A DNA stretch of 64,000 nucleotides from Chloroflexota bacterium (GCA_016861025.1 BOKO01000002.1:310001-374000); one strand, 5' to 3'; numbered from the stretch's first letter, positions 40,704 to 52,352 are shown. Program-made: numbers and translations. Notes: generated by a model from the letters alone, not told the origin.

Positions 40704-41477
40704 TTACTCCGCCGATAGAGTCGGTTGCCAGTCAACCAGCAGATCGGCCAGCACGGCGCTGCGATCTTCTTCGCTGACAAAGCCAAGATAAAGTGTGACA
40801 AGCGTCGGCTGTCGGCGCTGCGTCGACGAATGAGATGTTGTACGATAGGTGATCGACAACCCGGCCAACGGCTGACGCCCTACTTTGACCTCGCCAGGCT
40901 GGATCGATTCGATCTGTTGTGGTGTGAAAAATGCGTACCAAAGACCGACTTCCTCCTCGGGCCAGGCGGCGAAGCCCCAGATGCGCCGCTCGCGCACGCG
41001 GCAGAGCAGCGCGTGCTCGCGCGTGGCAAAGGTGCGATAAAAACCGGGCAATGCGGTAAAGGTGCGCACCTTTTGTTCTACGCTGAGTTCGCCGGTGACA
41101 TAAAGCGGCCGCTTTTGCGCAGGCGGCAGCGTCTGGGCGGATGGCTTCGGCGACAGAGACGTTGGAACAAACTGGGTGAAGGCATGACGTCGGGCGGAGC
41201 GCACCCACAGAAAAAGCGCCAGTGCAACAATCAGCCAGAATGCGCCGCCAACCCAGCCTCCTGGCAACGAAAACATGCCCCACGCCAACCCCAGCCCGAC
41301 CAGCAAAAAGGCGATCCATCGAATCAACGGAATCTCCAGTAAATGTGCCCGGCTAAGCAGATAAAGACGCACCGCCCACGAGTCGCCGGCAATGTCAGGT
41401 AGAAATTCCGTTTGTCGGTGGCGAATAGCGGATGGTGCACTCTGCGGAGCGGATGGAGTTCCGTTGCGGCTGATCAT
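40704..41477 (-). CDS. Unknown membrane protein with two helices
   Basis: I do not recognise this 257-residue protein. Two adjacent hydrophobic segments (about residues 53-95: IRWIAFLLVGLGLAWGMF and GGAFWLIVALALFLWV) follow a polar N-terminus. A cytoplasmic domain rich in aromatic residues follows (FTALPGFYRTFATREHALL, RRIWGFAAWPEEEVGLWYAF). It lies between the ftsH terminator and the dCMP deaminase gene, whose ribosome binding site overlaps its stop. The start at 41477 was chosen because the TTG at 41489 lies at the end of the ftsH terminator. Confidence 0.7.
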   Translation of the reverse strand: MISRNGTPSAPQSAPSAIRHRQTEFLPDIAGDSWAVRLYLLSRAHLLEIPLIRWIAFLLVGLGLAWGMFSLPGGWVGGAFWLIVALALFLWVRSARRHAFTQFVPTSLSPKPSAQTLPPAQKRPLYVTGELSVEQKVRTFTALPGFYRTFATREHALLCRVRERRIWGFAAWPEEEVGLWYAFFTPQQIESIQPGEVKVGRQPLAGLSITYRTTSHSSTQRRQPTLVTLYLGFVSEEDRSAVLADLLVDWQPTLSAE

Positions 41478-41491
41478 GGCGGTGTACAAAG

Positions 41492-41521
41492 AAAAAACCA
41501 GGTTTCCGGCAGAAACCTGGT
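41492..41521 (-). terminator. Rho-independent terminator of ftsH
   Basis: ACCAGGTTTC (41497-41506) pairs with GAAACCTGGT (41512-41521), loop of five. The minus strand continues with six T. It starts 20 bases after the ftsH stop codon and directly precedes the next gene of the same strand. Confidence 0.92.
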
Positions 41522-41540
41522 CTCCGATTGTGTCAGATGA

Positions 41541-43499
<1,959 letters not shown>

Positions 43500-43869
43500 T
43501 CGGAATCCTGTAGAATCATTTACGAATCTTCGATGCGCTTTGCCGGTCGCTGGCAGCGAAGATAAACCCTTGTAACAAGTGTATCATAGCCGCCGGACAG
43601 CGTCAAAGGACTTTGCTGATTTTCGGCTGACAATCACATTACACAAAGTATATGCAATGTGGTTGACTTTTGCCAGTAGGGTTACTTCCAAGAATAAACG
43701 ATTGCTTTGCTTGTGTGTGAACGTTGCGTCGGGCTGCATGGTTCCATGATATGAGGCGGCGCAAGGTCAGGAAACAATGTGCGCCGAAACGCATTGCGGC
43801 GCTTCGGCGCACAGCGTGATTCCCGGCAACTTGAGCAACAACAAACCAAAGACAAGCTAGTTGTGTCGG
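43500..43869. other. Intergenic region between ftsH and flavodoxin genes
   Basis: No gene is supported. It must hold the ftsH promoter (AT-rich stretch near 43630-43665, with CACATT/AATGTG inverted around TATACT-like bases on the minus strand), a short palindrome CTTGTAACAAG near 43570, and the flavodoxin terminator at 43778-43813. Confidence 0.5.
43778..43813 (-). terminator. Terminator of the flavodoxin gene
   Basis: TGTGCGCCGAA (43778-43788) and TTCGGCGCACA (43803-43813) form an 11-base stem with a 14-base loop. On the minus strand TTGTTTCC follows. It lies ~57 bases after the flavodoxin stop codon. Confidence 0.8.
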
Positions 43870-44412
43870 TCAGGCGGCGACTGCTGGGGTCAGCCCAAAC
43901 TCTTCCAGCACCCAGTGCGTCCAGTTGACCACGCGTTGCGCCGTCAACGCAGCTTGATTGTCCTCGTCGATCGGCAGTCCCATCATGACGCCATCGTACA
44001 CGCCGCGCGAAAATTCGAACTGATAGCTCGAATCCGGCACAATCCAGCCAACCGTCTCGGCGCCCAATTCGGTGATGCGGTCGCCGATCAACCCGATCGC
44101 ATCGACAAAGCTGTTGGAGTAGCCAAACTGGTCGCCACAGCCAAAGAGCGCAACCTTCTTACCTTTCAATCCCTCGCTGGTGAGCAATGGCAGCGTCAGA
44201 CCCCAGTCGTCCTGAAGTTCGCCGATGTTCCATGTGGAGGCGCCGAACATCAGGAAGTCGAAATTGGGGAAGAGTTTGGCATTGGCCGCCGAAATCACCA
44301 TGACTTCGCATGTCGCCGCGCCCGTGGCTTCGATTTCTTCCTTGATCATATTGGCGACGCGTTCTGTGCAGCCTGTGCTGCTGCCGAAGAAAATGCCGAT
44401 CTTTGCTGTCAT
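43870..44412 (-). CDS. fldA: Long-chain flavodoxin
   Basis: This 180-residue FMN-binding electron carrier has the phosphate loop FFGSSTGCTERVA, the first flavin loop FGASTWNIGELQDDW and the second loop FGCGDQFGYSNSFVDA. The inserted strand near 125-150 makes it a long-chain type. It could serve ferredoxin-like reactions when iron is short. The ATG at 44412 has AGGAG ten bases upstream; the frame is open to 44460 without support. A GC hairpin lies 50 bases upstream of the start. Confidence 0.93.
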   Translation of the reverse strand: MTAKIGIFFGSSTGCTERVANMIKEEIEATGAATCEVMVISAANAKLFPNFDFLMFGASTWNIGELQDDWGLTLPLLTSEGLKGKKVALFGCGDQFGYSNSFVDAIGLIGDRITELGAETVGWIVPDSSYQFEFSRGVYDGVMMGLPIDEDNQAALTAQRVVNWTHWVLEEFGLTPAVAA

Positions 44413-44463
44413 GAGTTGTACTCTCCTTGCGCCGATTTGTTGTGTGGATTCTTTTCGCAAATG

Positions 44464-44492
44464 CCCGGCAGCCTATGCATTGCGCTGCCGGG
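44464..44492. repeat. GC-rich inverted repeat upstream of the flavodoxin gene
   Basis: CCCGGCAGC (44464-44472) and GCTGCCGGG (44484-44492) are perfect complements with an 11-base spacer. It lies ~50 bases before the flavodoxin start and ~190 before the divergent regulator gene. It may be an operator or a leader hairpin; the remaining gap (44493-44684) shows nothing else clear. Confidence 0.5.
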
Positions 44493-44684
44493 AATATATG
44501 GAAACACCTGGTGCAACTATACCGCCCGACCAGAGGATTGGCAAGTAAGCCGTCTTCCTGGTGAAAAACTGAACAAGCTATCGCTCGCAATTGCGTTCTA
44601 GCCAACAGCGCCTCACCAGCGCGCACACCAAGATCATCTCGATCTGCGTATCCGCTGCAGAGGTCGATGCGTCATCAGAGTTGA

Positions 44685-47600
44685 ATGAATTGTGACATGA
44701 GCCTGCTGGACGACGAGACGCCACAAAAAGAGCATGTGGACAATCAGCTGTTCGTTGATGCGCCGTTTTTGCGCGTTCAGATGATGGGCGCCTTCAACGT
44801 TGTGTGCGGCGGGCATCTGATCACCGATGCGCAGTGGCGGCGGCCTGCAGCGCGCCGGCTTTTTCAGTATTTTGTGCTCCACCAGGGGACGCCGCTGCCG
44901 CGTGAACGGATTCTCGATGACCTCTGGCCCGAAAGCGACCCCGATGCAGCGCGCGCCTCGTTCAAAACGGTATACAGTTGGATGCGCAAAGCCATCGAGC
45001 CAGCGCTGCGCCCGAAATCGCCATCGCGCTATGTGCAGGTCGAGCAGGAGGTCTACACCTTCAACCCCGCAAAAGATAGTGCGCTTGTCCAGTGTGACAC
45101 AATTGATTTTGAGCGAATTGTGCAGGCCCCGCTCAACCTGGTGGACGAACAGGATGTACGCCCGCTGTCCGCTGAGTTGATCGCCGCGCTGGAGAACTGG
45201 CAACCCCTGCTGCCTGAAATGACCCGTGAGGCATGGACGATTGCGTTCCGAGAAAGGCTGCAAAGTTTGTATGTGCAAGGCTGTCTGTACGCCGCAACGA
45301 CGCTACTCGACAGCGGTATGCCGGAGCGCGCCATCGCCTGGGCAGAGCGTGCACTGGCGGTCGCTCCCTGGTCAGAAGAGGCGCTGCAAACCCAACGGCG
45401 TTCGCAGGACGCGCTGCGCGCCGGTGCACCGCTGCTGCCTCGTCAGCGGTTGATCCGGCGCATCCAGCGCGCGCTGCAAACTTCGAACGTTCATCTGCTG
45501 GCGCCGGCTGGCTACGGCAAATCGACCCTGCTGCGCACCCTCGTCACCTATGAGCCGCAGAGCGAGTATCTGGCGCTCACGCCGGCTGACGCCGACCTTG
45601 TTGTGTTGCAGCAACGGATCGAGGCGCTCCCAACGCAAGTGGCTGTGGTTGTGATCGATGACGTGCATCATCTGGCTGATGCGCCAGAATCGGCGTCCTG
45701 GCTGGCTGAATGGCTGCATCGCCGGGAGGTGCGCGCAGTGCTTGGCGGACGGATCATCCCATCTCCTTTTGCCGCCCGCGCAGCGGACGGCGCGCCGGTT
45801 GTGGTGTTCACCGGCAATGATCTGGCATTTCAGCCGGGCGAGAGCAAGGCGCTGTTGCGGGAACTTGACGATTCGCTGGCGGCGCAGTGGCGCCTGCGGA
45901 CACAAGGTTGGCCCCTGGCGCTGGCATTGCTGGCAAATCGGGCGCCACATGAGGTCAATCCGGAGGCCGCCGCTTCGACGCGCGACGCATTGTTTGACTA
46001 TCTGGCGCGCACTGTATTTGCGACGCTTCCCGACGGGTTGAGCGATTTCGTCAAACTCAGCGCACTGCCGTTGCGTTTCGATGACCGTCTGTTGGCGGAG
46101 ATTCTGGAACGGCCGCAGGCTGAGATGGCTGCGCTGCGCACTGAAGTGCAGCGTCGCGGACTTTTTCTCGAGGCGGCGGAAACGCCAGGCTGGTTCAAGT
46201 ATCACGACTTTGTGCGCGACTATCTTCACAGCCAGATTGGCGGAGCACAGCGCAGCGCAATTGCTGGCCGGCTGGTTGCACACTTCGAGGCGCTGGGCGA
46301 TCTGCGCATGGCGGTCGAACATGCAGTGGACGGTCAGCTTTTCGCCCAGGCTGCAGAGTTGATGAGCGTGCACGGCGGCAAGATGCTGCTTGACCTGGGG
46401 TGGCTTCACTCCTACCGACGCTGGTTGGCGGCAATCCCGGCGTCGGTTCAAGCGCTCTATCCGCTGGCGCTGGCGCAGTTGGGGTTTGCGCTTGTCTATC
46501 AACGCCAATATGTCGACGAAGGGCTGCGTCATCTCGAACAGGCGCAGACTCTGGCGGATGCGCTGGATGAACTGGCGGTGCACGAGGTTAGCTTGCGCTG
46601 CGCAATGGCTTTCCACTTGATCGGTCAGCCGGAGCGGGCGCTGCCAATGCTCTTGACTGCGCTTGCGTATCGTAACTTCCCGCTTCGTTCGCGCATTCGG
46701 GGTGGATTGTACCTTGCCGCCGTCTATGCCAGGCTCAACCGTCTACGCGACGCCAGCCTCGTCTATCGAGAGACGACAAGCCTGCTCGCCCAGTTGGAGG
46801 ATGCAGCGGAGCGACAGATGCTGCTCGACGTGCTGCGCCACAACCGCGGCTCTGGCATCGAGGCGGTGCGCGGTGATTTTATGGACTTTGAGCAGACATT
46901 GCAGCTCAATCTGCAAAATGACGCAGGTAGACCGGCGACGTTGGAGATGGATTACGTTGGTTGCTGCATCCTGCACGAGAATCTGGGCGAGTGGGAGGCG
47001 CTGGCTGACGATCTACGTCAGATCGAGTCGATGCGTCGCCAACAGAGCGGGGACGCATCCGCCGACTATGTGATGACGCCCAAGTGGGAGTTATTTTACT
47101 GGGCGACGTTGCATGTCGGGCGGCGCGAGGTTGCGGCCGCACAGCCGCTGATCGACCGATTCATGGCTGAGGTGACGGACGCCGAAGCGGTCGCCTGTGG
47201 AGAATGGCTTCAGGCATGGGCATTACGCGCTCAGGAGCGGTATCGCGAGTGTATCGGTTGGGTCGATGCGTTGCCGACCGATTTCGAGGAGCCAGCACGC
47301 TTCTATCGTGCGGCGGCGGCATTTGAGCGCGCCGCCGCCGCACTCTGGACTGAACACGTGGATTGGCGCGCGCAGATCGAACCGCATATCCGCTTCCACA
47401 TGCAGATCGGCGCAAAGCATTACTTGCTGCGTTGGCGACTGTTGCTGGCGCTGGCCTGCTACGAAAAGGCGCGCAGCGACAGCGAGGCTGATGCGGTGTG
47501 GCGTAAGCATGTGCGGTTTGTCCATGCGGCGCTGACCCGGTATGGCTACGAGCGATTACTGAACCGGCGTGAACCGGAACTGGCTGGTCGTTTTTGGGCG

Positions 47601-48635
47601 CTTTGTCTGGCAGAAGACATAGCGTCGGAGCGCGCCCTGTCTGCCCTCCAGGAATTGGGGCGCATCACACCGATCTCCGATTTGCTGATCGCCCGATCTT
47701 TGGACGATCCTTCCCGCCAACGTCGCCTGATCATGGCGTTAGCCGCCATCGGCAAAGAGGAAGCGATTCCGCTTCTGGATGAACTGGCGCAGAGCGGATG
47801 GGAAAAATCGGTTGCCGTTGCGATTGACCAGGCGCTCAAACATCTGGAAGCGCTGCCACCACCGACGCTCCATGTGAAGCTGTTGGGCGCCTTTGCTCTG
47901 CAGCGCGGCGACGCACCGGTGGCCGACGAGACATGGCAGCGACCAGGCGTGCGCCGCCTTTTTCTCTACTTTTGCCTGCATCATGGCGAACCACTGACGC
48001 GTGCTCAGATTCTGGAAGACTTGTGGCCCGCAAACGATCAGCCGAGTGCGCTGGCCGCCTTCCGCACTGCCTACAGCCGCCTGCGCGCCGTGTTGGAGCC
48101 ACACCTCCGCAAACGCACGACGATGCGCTACTTCGCCGTGACAGGCGATTCCTATATCTTCGACCCACAGCGCACATTGGCGATCATCGACAGCGAGCGG
48201 TTGGTGGACACGGTGCGCGCTGCGCTCAAGCAGGGCGCTGCATTGGAAGATACGCAGCTCAACGAGCTGTTGGCAGCGCTGGCAGTGTGGGATGCGCCAC
48301 TGGTTGGCGTCGCCTATGAATCATGGGCAGTTCACGCCGTCGAACGGTTGACCGAGCGCTTTGCCGATGGCTGTCTGTTGGCGGCGGAGCAGCTGCTGGC
48401 GCAGGAACGACTGTCGGATGCAGTTGCCTGGGCGGAAAAGGGCGTCGTGGCGGCGCCCTGGCGCGAGGAATGCTGGCAGACGCTCATCCGCAGCACGGCG
48501 CGGCAAGGTCAGCGTTCGCTGGCGTTGAAGCACTACGAACGCGCTGTCGCCGCACTGAACGCCGAGCTGGGCGCGCCGCCCTCGCCGGAGACAATCGCCC
48601 TGGCGGACCGTCTGCGCCGCAACGAATCGATCTAG
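44685..48635 (+). CDS. Giant regulator with winged-helix/BTAD modules at both ends and a central STAND-type ATPase
   Basis: This 1316-residue cytoplasmic regulator has an OmpR-type winged helix (~28-125: LRVQMMGAFNVVCGG ... ILDDLWPESDPDAARASF) with a BTAD helical domain (~130-250). An ATPase follows with Walker A APAGYGKST (~275-283) and Walker B VAVVVIDDVHH (~320). A MalT-like helical repeat region spans ~500-900. HEAT-like helices lie at ~1000-1050. A second winged helix plus BTAD (~1058-1316: LHVKLLGAFALQRGD ... ILEDLWPANDQPSALAAF) closes the protein. The two DNA-binding modules are clear duplicates. SARP/MalT-type regulators usually have one. Targets are unknown; the secreted beta-helix gene downstream is a candidate. 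Start codon choice (44685 or 44697) is uncertain. Confidence 0.88.
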   Translation: MNCDMSLLDDETPQKEHVDNQLFVDAPFLRVQMMGAFNVVCGGHLITDAQWRRPAARRLFQYFVLHQGTPLPRERILDDLWPESDPDAARASFKTVYSWMRKAIEPALRPKSPSRYVQVEQEVYTFNPAKDSALVQCDTIDFERIVQAPLNLVDEQDVRPLSAELIAALENWQPLLPEMTREAWTIAFRERLQSLYVQGCLYAATTLLDSGMPERAIAWAERALAVAPWSEEALQTQRRSQDALRAGAPLLPRQRLIRRIQRALQTSNVHLLAPAGYGKSTLLRTLVTYEPQSEYLALTPADADLVVLQQRIEALPTQVAVVVIDDVHHLADAPESASWLAEWLHRREVRAVLGGRIIPSPFAARAADGAPVVVFTGNDLAFQPGESKALLRELDDSLAAQWRLRTQGWPLALALLANRAPHEVNPEAAASTRDALFDYLARTVFATLPDGLSDFVKLSALPLRFDDRLLAEILERPQAEMAALRTEVQRRGLFLEAAETPGWFKYHDFVRDYLHSQIGGAQRSAIAGRLVAHFEALGDLRMAVEHAVDGQLFAQAAELMSVHGGKMLLDLGWLHSYRRWLAAIPASVQALYPLALAQLGFALVYQRQYVDEGLRHLEQAQTLADALDELAVHEVSLRCAMAFHLIGQPERALPMLLTALAYRNFPLRSRIRGGLYLAAVYARLNRLRDASLVYRETTSLLAQLEDAAERQMLLDVLRHNRGSGIEAVRGDFMDFEQTLQLNLQNDAGRPATLEMDYVGCCILHENLGEWEALADDLRQIESMRRQQSGDASADYVMTPKWELFYWATLHVGRREVAAAQPLIDRFMAEVTDAEAVACGEWLQAWALRAQERYRECIGWVDALPTDFEEPARFYRAAAAFERAAAALWTEHVDWRAQIEPHIRFHMQIGAKHYLLRWRLLLALACYEKARSDSEADAVWRKHVRFVHAALTRYGYERLLNRREPELAGRFWALCLAEDIASERALSALQELGRITPISDLLIARSLDDPSRQRRLIMALAAIGKEEAIPLLDELAQSGWEKSVAVAIDQALKHLEALPPPTLHVKLLGAFALQRGDAPVADETWQRPGVRRLFLYFCLHHGEPLTRAQILEDLWPANDQPSALAAFRTAYSRLRAVLEPHLRKRTTMRYFAVTGDSYIFDPQRTLAIIDSERLVDTVRAALKQGAALEDTQLNELLAALAVWDAPLVGVAYESWAVHAVERLTERFADGCLLAAEQLLAQERLSDAVAWAEKGVVAAPWREECWQTLIRSTARQGQRSLALKHYERAVAALNAELGAPPSPETIALADRLRRNESI

Positions 48636-48691
48636 CTCTGACAGTTTTCAGTCCTTCGCCTTCGGTCTTCAGTTCCCAGTCTCCACCCTCT

Positions 48692-48707
48692 AATCTCCAA
48701 TCTCTCG
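48692..48707. repeat. ATCTCCA-type dispersed repeat, copy 1
   Basis: AATCTCCAATCTCTCG sits in a pyrimidine-rich stretch (48640-48710) between the regulator gene and the small protein gene. Related sequence recurs at 53569-53610 and 56438-56471. Confidence 0.5.
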
Positions 48708-48738
48708 CTTGTTGACTCTTTGGCAAAAGCGTTCTGCT

Positions 48739-49008
48739 ATGGTGCACACCATGGCAAATGACGAGCCTTTCACCCACAACGTCCACTCAGGTGGCGCGTC
48801 TTTGGCACGGCGAACGCACACCTTTGTCCTGCGCCTGGTGGTCGATGCGCAAGACGACATGCGCGGACTGGTGAGCGAGCCTGGCGCAGACGACGGCTGG
48901 CGCCCTGGTTTCACTTCGCTGGGGGAGTTGGCAGGAATCTTGGAGCAACGTTTACAGATTGGTTGTTTGCACGAACAGGAAGAGTCAGAAAAAAGGAGAG
49001 ACCGATGA
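48739..49008 (+). CDS. Small unknown protein coupled to the beta-helix protein gene
   Basis: This 89-residue protein has no recognised family. It has no signal or membrane segment. The central part (RRTHTFVLRLVVDAQDDMRG) looks like two beta strands, and the end (FTSLGELAGILEQRL) like a helix. Its TGA overlaps the ATG of the following secreted protein gene (ATGA), and that gene's strong AAGGAG lies inside it, which supports real translation. ATG codons at 48739 and 48751 are both possible starts, neither with a clear ribosome binding site. Confidence 0.6.
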   Translation: MVHTMANDEPFTHNVHSGGASLARRTHTFVLRLVVDAQDDMRGLVSEPGADDGWRPGFTSLGELAGILEQRLQIGCLHEQEESEKRRDR

Positions 49009-52000
49009 AATCAATTGTGAGATCAGGAGCCTGGTGGCTATCGATGCTGACGCTGATTCTATTCGCCGCCTTGTTGGACGGACGCACTGCCCAGGCGCAG
49101 ACGGTTGTGACAGGCAACATTACCCAGGACACCACCTGGAGCAAGGCGAACAGCCCCTATATTGTGGGACAGAGCTACATCAACGCGGGGGTGACGCTGA
49201 CGATCGAGCCGGGCGTTGAAGTGAGGTTCACCAGCAACGGCTGGCTGAGCACTGTTCCCGGCAGCGTCTCCACCCTCATTGCGCAAGGCACCGAAGCGGA
49301 GCCGATTCGCTTCACCAGCGCAGCGGCGGCGCCCAGTGCTGGAGATTGGAATTCGCTCTATGCTTATCTTGGCGCAGTGGTGAATCTGGGTCACTGTGTA
49401 GTGGAGTACGCCGGGGGTGTGGCGGCCATTCAGGTCTATTCATCGAATGTCACCGTGCGCGACTGCACGGTGCGCGATAACAGTGGACATGGCATCCAAC
49501 TGGTGAGCGCCGGGCTGACGCCGACGTTCGAGCGGGTGACCGTGGAGCGCAGCAACATCGCTATCCGCCAGGAGACCATCGACATGCAGCCGATCTATCG
49601 CAGTCTGCGTCTGCGCGAGAACCAGGTGAACGCCGTCTTTGTGGCAGGCGGCAACACCAGCCGTGATCTCACGCTGGACAGCACAGGCATCGTCGAAGGG
49701 ATGCTTTCGCTTGGTCAGCACTACATCGGCGCAGCCACAACGTTGACGGTGACGCCCGGCTCCACACTGAGCTTCCGCAACAGTGGCTGGCTCAGCACCG
49801 TCAGCGGCAGCGCCGGTGCGCTGATCGCCGAAGGCACAACCAGCCGGCCCATCCACTTCACCAGTGCGGCGGCGACGCCCACTGCTGGTGACTGGAACGC
49901 GCTGTATGTTTTTGCTCAAGGCACGGCTACGCTGCGCCACTGTGTTGTGGAGTACGCAAATCAAGGCATCTACACGCTCAGCTCCATGACATCAGTGCAG
50001 CAATGCCAGATTCGTCAGAACAAGACCGATGGCGTGTTTGTCTCGAATGCGACGCCCTTTCTGCGGTTCAACCAGCTGGTCGGCAACGGCTTCGGGCTGC
50101 GTAACGCAACACCGGCGACGACGGTCGATGCGCGCGCCAACTGGTGGGGCGACGCCAGCGGCCCAAATCATCCGACCAACAACCCGGCAGGGCTTGGCAA
50201 TGGCGTGAGCGATGGCGTGCTCTTTGAACCGTGGTTCGCCACCGCAACGGGTATGCGTGCGCTGATTTCACCCAATCGAGGCGGCGATATTGGCGAAGTC
50301 ACCGTGCAGGTCTTTGGCGAGTTGAATATGTTCAAGAGCGGCGGAGAGATTCGGCTGACGCGCGCCGGACAGGATGCCATTACTGCGGCCTTGACGCCGA
50401 TCTCGGCGGGTGGCGACATGGCACAGGCGACGCTCAATCTTGCGGGAAAAGCACGCGGCGTGTGGGATGTGCTTCTGCAGATTGACGCTACGACCTTGAT
50501 CCCATTGCCCGAAGCCTTTACCGTCGAAGCAGGCAGGCCCGCTGATGTCTGGGTCGACTTGCTTGGTCGCGAGAATATCGCCGCTGGACGAAGATCGACC
50601 TTCACGCTGCTCGTGGGCAATCGTGGCAACGTGGATGCACCAGGTGCACTCATCGGGATTGGCGGGCTGCCCCCCAATGCACAGATCGACCTGGGTGTTG
50701 ATGTCTGGCAACCGGACGGCTCCGATCCCTTCGACTCATTCATGCCAACGCGTGTCATTTCTGGCGAACTCTCATCGACAATCGTGCTCACCAGAATCCT
50801 CCCCTCGACAACGATCGCACGTCAGATCGCAATCACCGTGCCGGGTTCGGCTGATCTTGAATTGCAGGTTGCTGCATTTGCATCCAATGGCATGCTCCGC
50901 ATCGGTGGCGCATCGGTGAGCGGCATGGCAACGGCGGCCGCTCTCACGGCGCTGAATGACGATCGTTACGCTGAATCAGATGTCGCTGCGCTGAGCGAGG
51001 CGTTCGATGCCGTCAAGCCCTATGAGGTTGCCGACAACTGGAAGGGCGAATTCACCAACCGCGCCTGTGTTGGCGTCACCCAGGATCGAAACGCCCTGCT
51101 CCATAACATTGCCTTGCAACCAGGGTCAAAGCTCGCCGGCTGGGAGATCGCCGGTGGGTCAACAGGTTGGTATGGATTCGGACACACCATGACATTGCTT
51201 CGTTCCCCCTCCAGCGGTCGCGTCTATGGACTTGACACCTATATCGGTGGGACAAAGGTCATCCCCATGGAGCCGGATATCACGGGCGGCTATACGTACA
51301 AGTACCCAGCATCCGACATCGTGCACGCCACACTCAGCTCGGTGATGCTCGACTACACCTATCGGCTCGGCACGTTGCAGACCGAATTCGAGACGCTTGG
51401 ACCAAAGTGCCCAAGCCCGACGACCAAAAAGAAGTCGAAGGTGCGCGTGGTGACCTCACGCGATCCCAACGCCAAGGCTGGTCTATTGGGATATGGCGAA
51501 AACAACTATGTCAACCCGGTCGGCGCCTTCAACTACGTCGTCATGTTTGAGAACATGCCCACTGCCAGCGCACCTGCCCAAGAGGTGATCATCACCGACC
51601 AGCTCGATGTCAACGCTTTCGACCTGACCACTTTTGCGTTGGGGCCGATCTCCTTCAACGACCAGACGGTGATCCCGCAGCCCTACAGCCAGAGCTTCGA
51701 TACAGAGGTTGATCTGCGTCCGGCGCAGGAGCTGATAGTTCGTATCACGGCGAGCCTCAATTCGGCGACAGGCGTTGTCACCTGGCACTTCAAAGCGATT
51801 GATCCTGCCACCGGTGACTTGCCTGAAGACCCCTTCCTGGGGCTTCTGCCGCCCAACGTGAACGCACCTGAAGGAGAAGGTCAGGTGCTGTTCTCGATCG
51901 CCCCCAAAGCAGGTTTGGCGACAGGAACTGTGATTCGCAACCGGGCGGAGATCGTCTTTGACGTGAATGAACCGATCATCACCAACGAGTGGGTGAACGT

Positions 52001-52349
52001 CATCGACATCGACGCGCCGGTGAGCCAGGTGCAGCCCATGTCTGCCACACAGCAGAGTGACCGGGTGAGCGTGAACTGGAGTGGTAATGATACAGGAGCA
52101 GGGGTGGAACGATATTCTGTTTTCGTCTCTCGCGATGGTGGCCCCTTCCAGTTATGGCTTGCCAATACAGCCCAAACGTCGGCCACCTTCTACGCGCCGG
52201 CGAACGGACGCTATGCCTTCTACAGCATCGCTCGCGACGGCGCAGGGAATATCGAAGGGGACAAACAGGCTGCGGAGGCGACGACTGAAATCACGATTCC
52301 TGGTTCGGCAGTGAGCAACGCGCTCTATTTGCCTGTTGTTCAGAGATAA
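49005..52349 (+). CDS. Secreted beta-helix surface protein with C-terminal ALYLPVVQR
   Basis: This 1114-residue exported protein starts with a signal peptide (MKSIVRSGAW ... cleavage near AQAQ, ~30). Two duplicated modules follow (~35-150 and ~215-330), each with a ..IVGQSYINAGVTLTIEPG..-like strand set, NGWLSTV, IRFTSAAA and AGDWNSLY. They form a right-handed parallel beta helix, and a third short block (NRGGDIGEVTV) comes after. The rest resembles cell-surface repeat domains (EVIITDQLDVNAF, NRAEIVFDVNEPI, VSVNWSGNDTGAGVERYSVF). The C-terminus matches that of the subtilase. AAAAAGGAG precedes the ATG. Likely an adhesin or sheath protein; no catalytic site is evident. Confidence 0.85.
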   Translation: MKSIVRSGAWWLSMLTLILFAALLDGRTAQAQTVVTGNITQDTTWSKANSPYIVGQSYINAGVTLTIEPGVEVRFTSNGWLSTVPGSVSTLIAQGTEAEPIRFTSAAAAPSAGDWNSLYAYLGAVVNLGHCVVEYAGGVAAIQVYSSNVTVRDCTVRDNSGHGIQLVSAGLTPTFERVTVERSNIAIRQETIDMQPIYRSLRLRENQVNAVFVAGGNTSRDLTLDSTGIVEGMLSLGQHYIGAATTLTVTPGSTLSFRNSGWLSTVSGSAGALIAEGTTSRPIHFTSAAATPTAGDWNALYVFAQGTATLRHCVVEYANQGIYTLSSMTSVQQCQIRQNKTDGVFVSNATPFLRFNQLVGNGFGLRNATPATTVDARANWWGDASGPNHPTNNPAGLGNGVSDGVLFEPWFATATGMRALISPNRGGDIGEVTVQVFGELNMFKSGGEIRLTRAGQDAITAALTPISAGGDMAQATLNLAGKARGVWDVLLQIDATTLIPLPEAFTVEAGRPADVWVDLLGRENIAAGRRSTFTLLVGNRGNVDAPGALIGIGGLPPNAQIDLGVDVWQPDGSDPFDSFMPTRVISGELSSTIVLTRILPSTTIARQIAITVPGSADLELQVAAFASNGMLRIGGASVSGMATAAALTALNDDRYAESDVAALSEAFDAVKPYEVADNWKGEFTNRACVGVTQDRNALLHNIALQPGSKLAGWEIAGGSTGWYGFGHTMTLLRSPSSGRVYGLDTYIGGTKVIPMEPDITGGYTYKYPASDIVHATLSSVMLDYTYRLGTLQTEFETLGPKCPSPTTKKKSKVRVVTSRDPNAKAGLLGYGENNYVNPVGAFNYVVMFENMPTASAPAQEVIITDQLDVNAFDLTTFALGPISFNDQTVIPQPYSQSFDTEVDLRPAQELIVRITASLNSATGVVTWHFKAIDPATGDLPEDPFLGLLPPNVNAPEGEGQVLFSIAPKAGLATGTVIRNRAEIVFDVNEPIITNEWVNVIDIDAPVSQVQPMSATQQSDRVSVNWSGNDTGAGVERYSVFVSRDGGPFQLWLANTAQTSATFYAPANGRYAFYSIARDGAGNIEGDKQAAEATTEITIPGSAVSNALYLPVVQR

Positions 52350-52352
52350 GGG

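Noticed and set aside
45372..46616. 414-codon open frame antisense to the giant regulator
   Set aside because: Low-complexity Gln/Arg composition, opposite a gene with clear domains.
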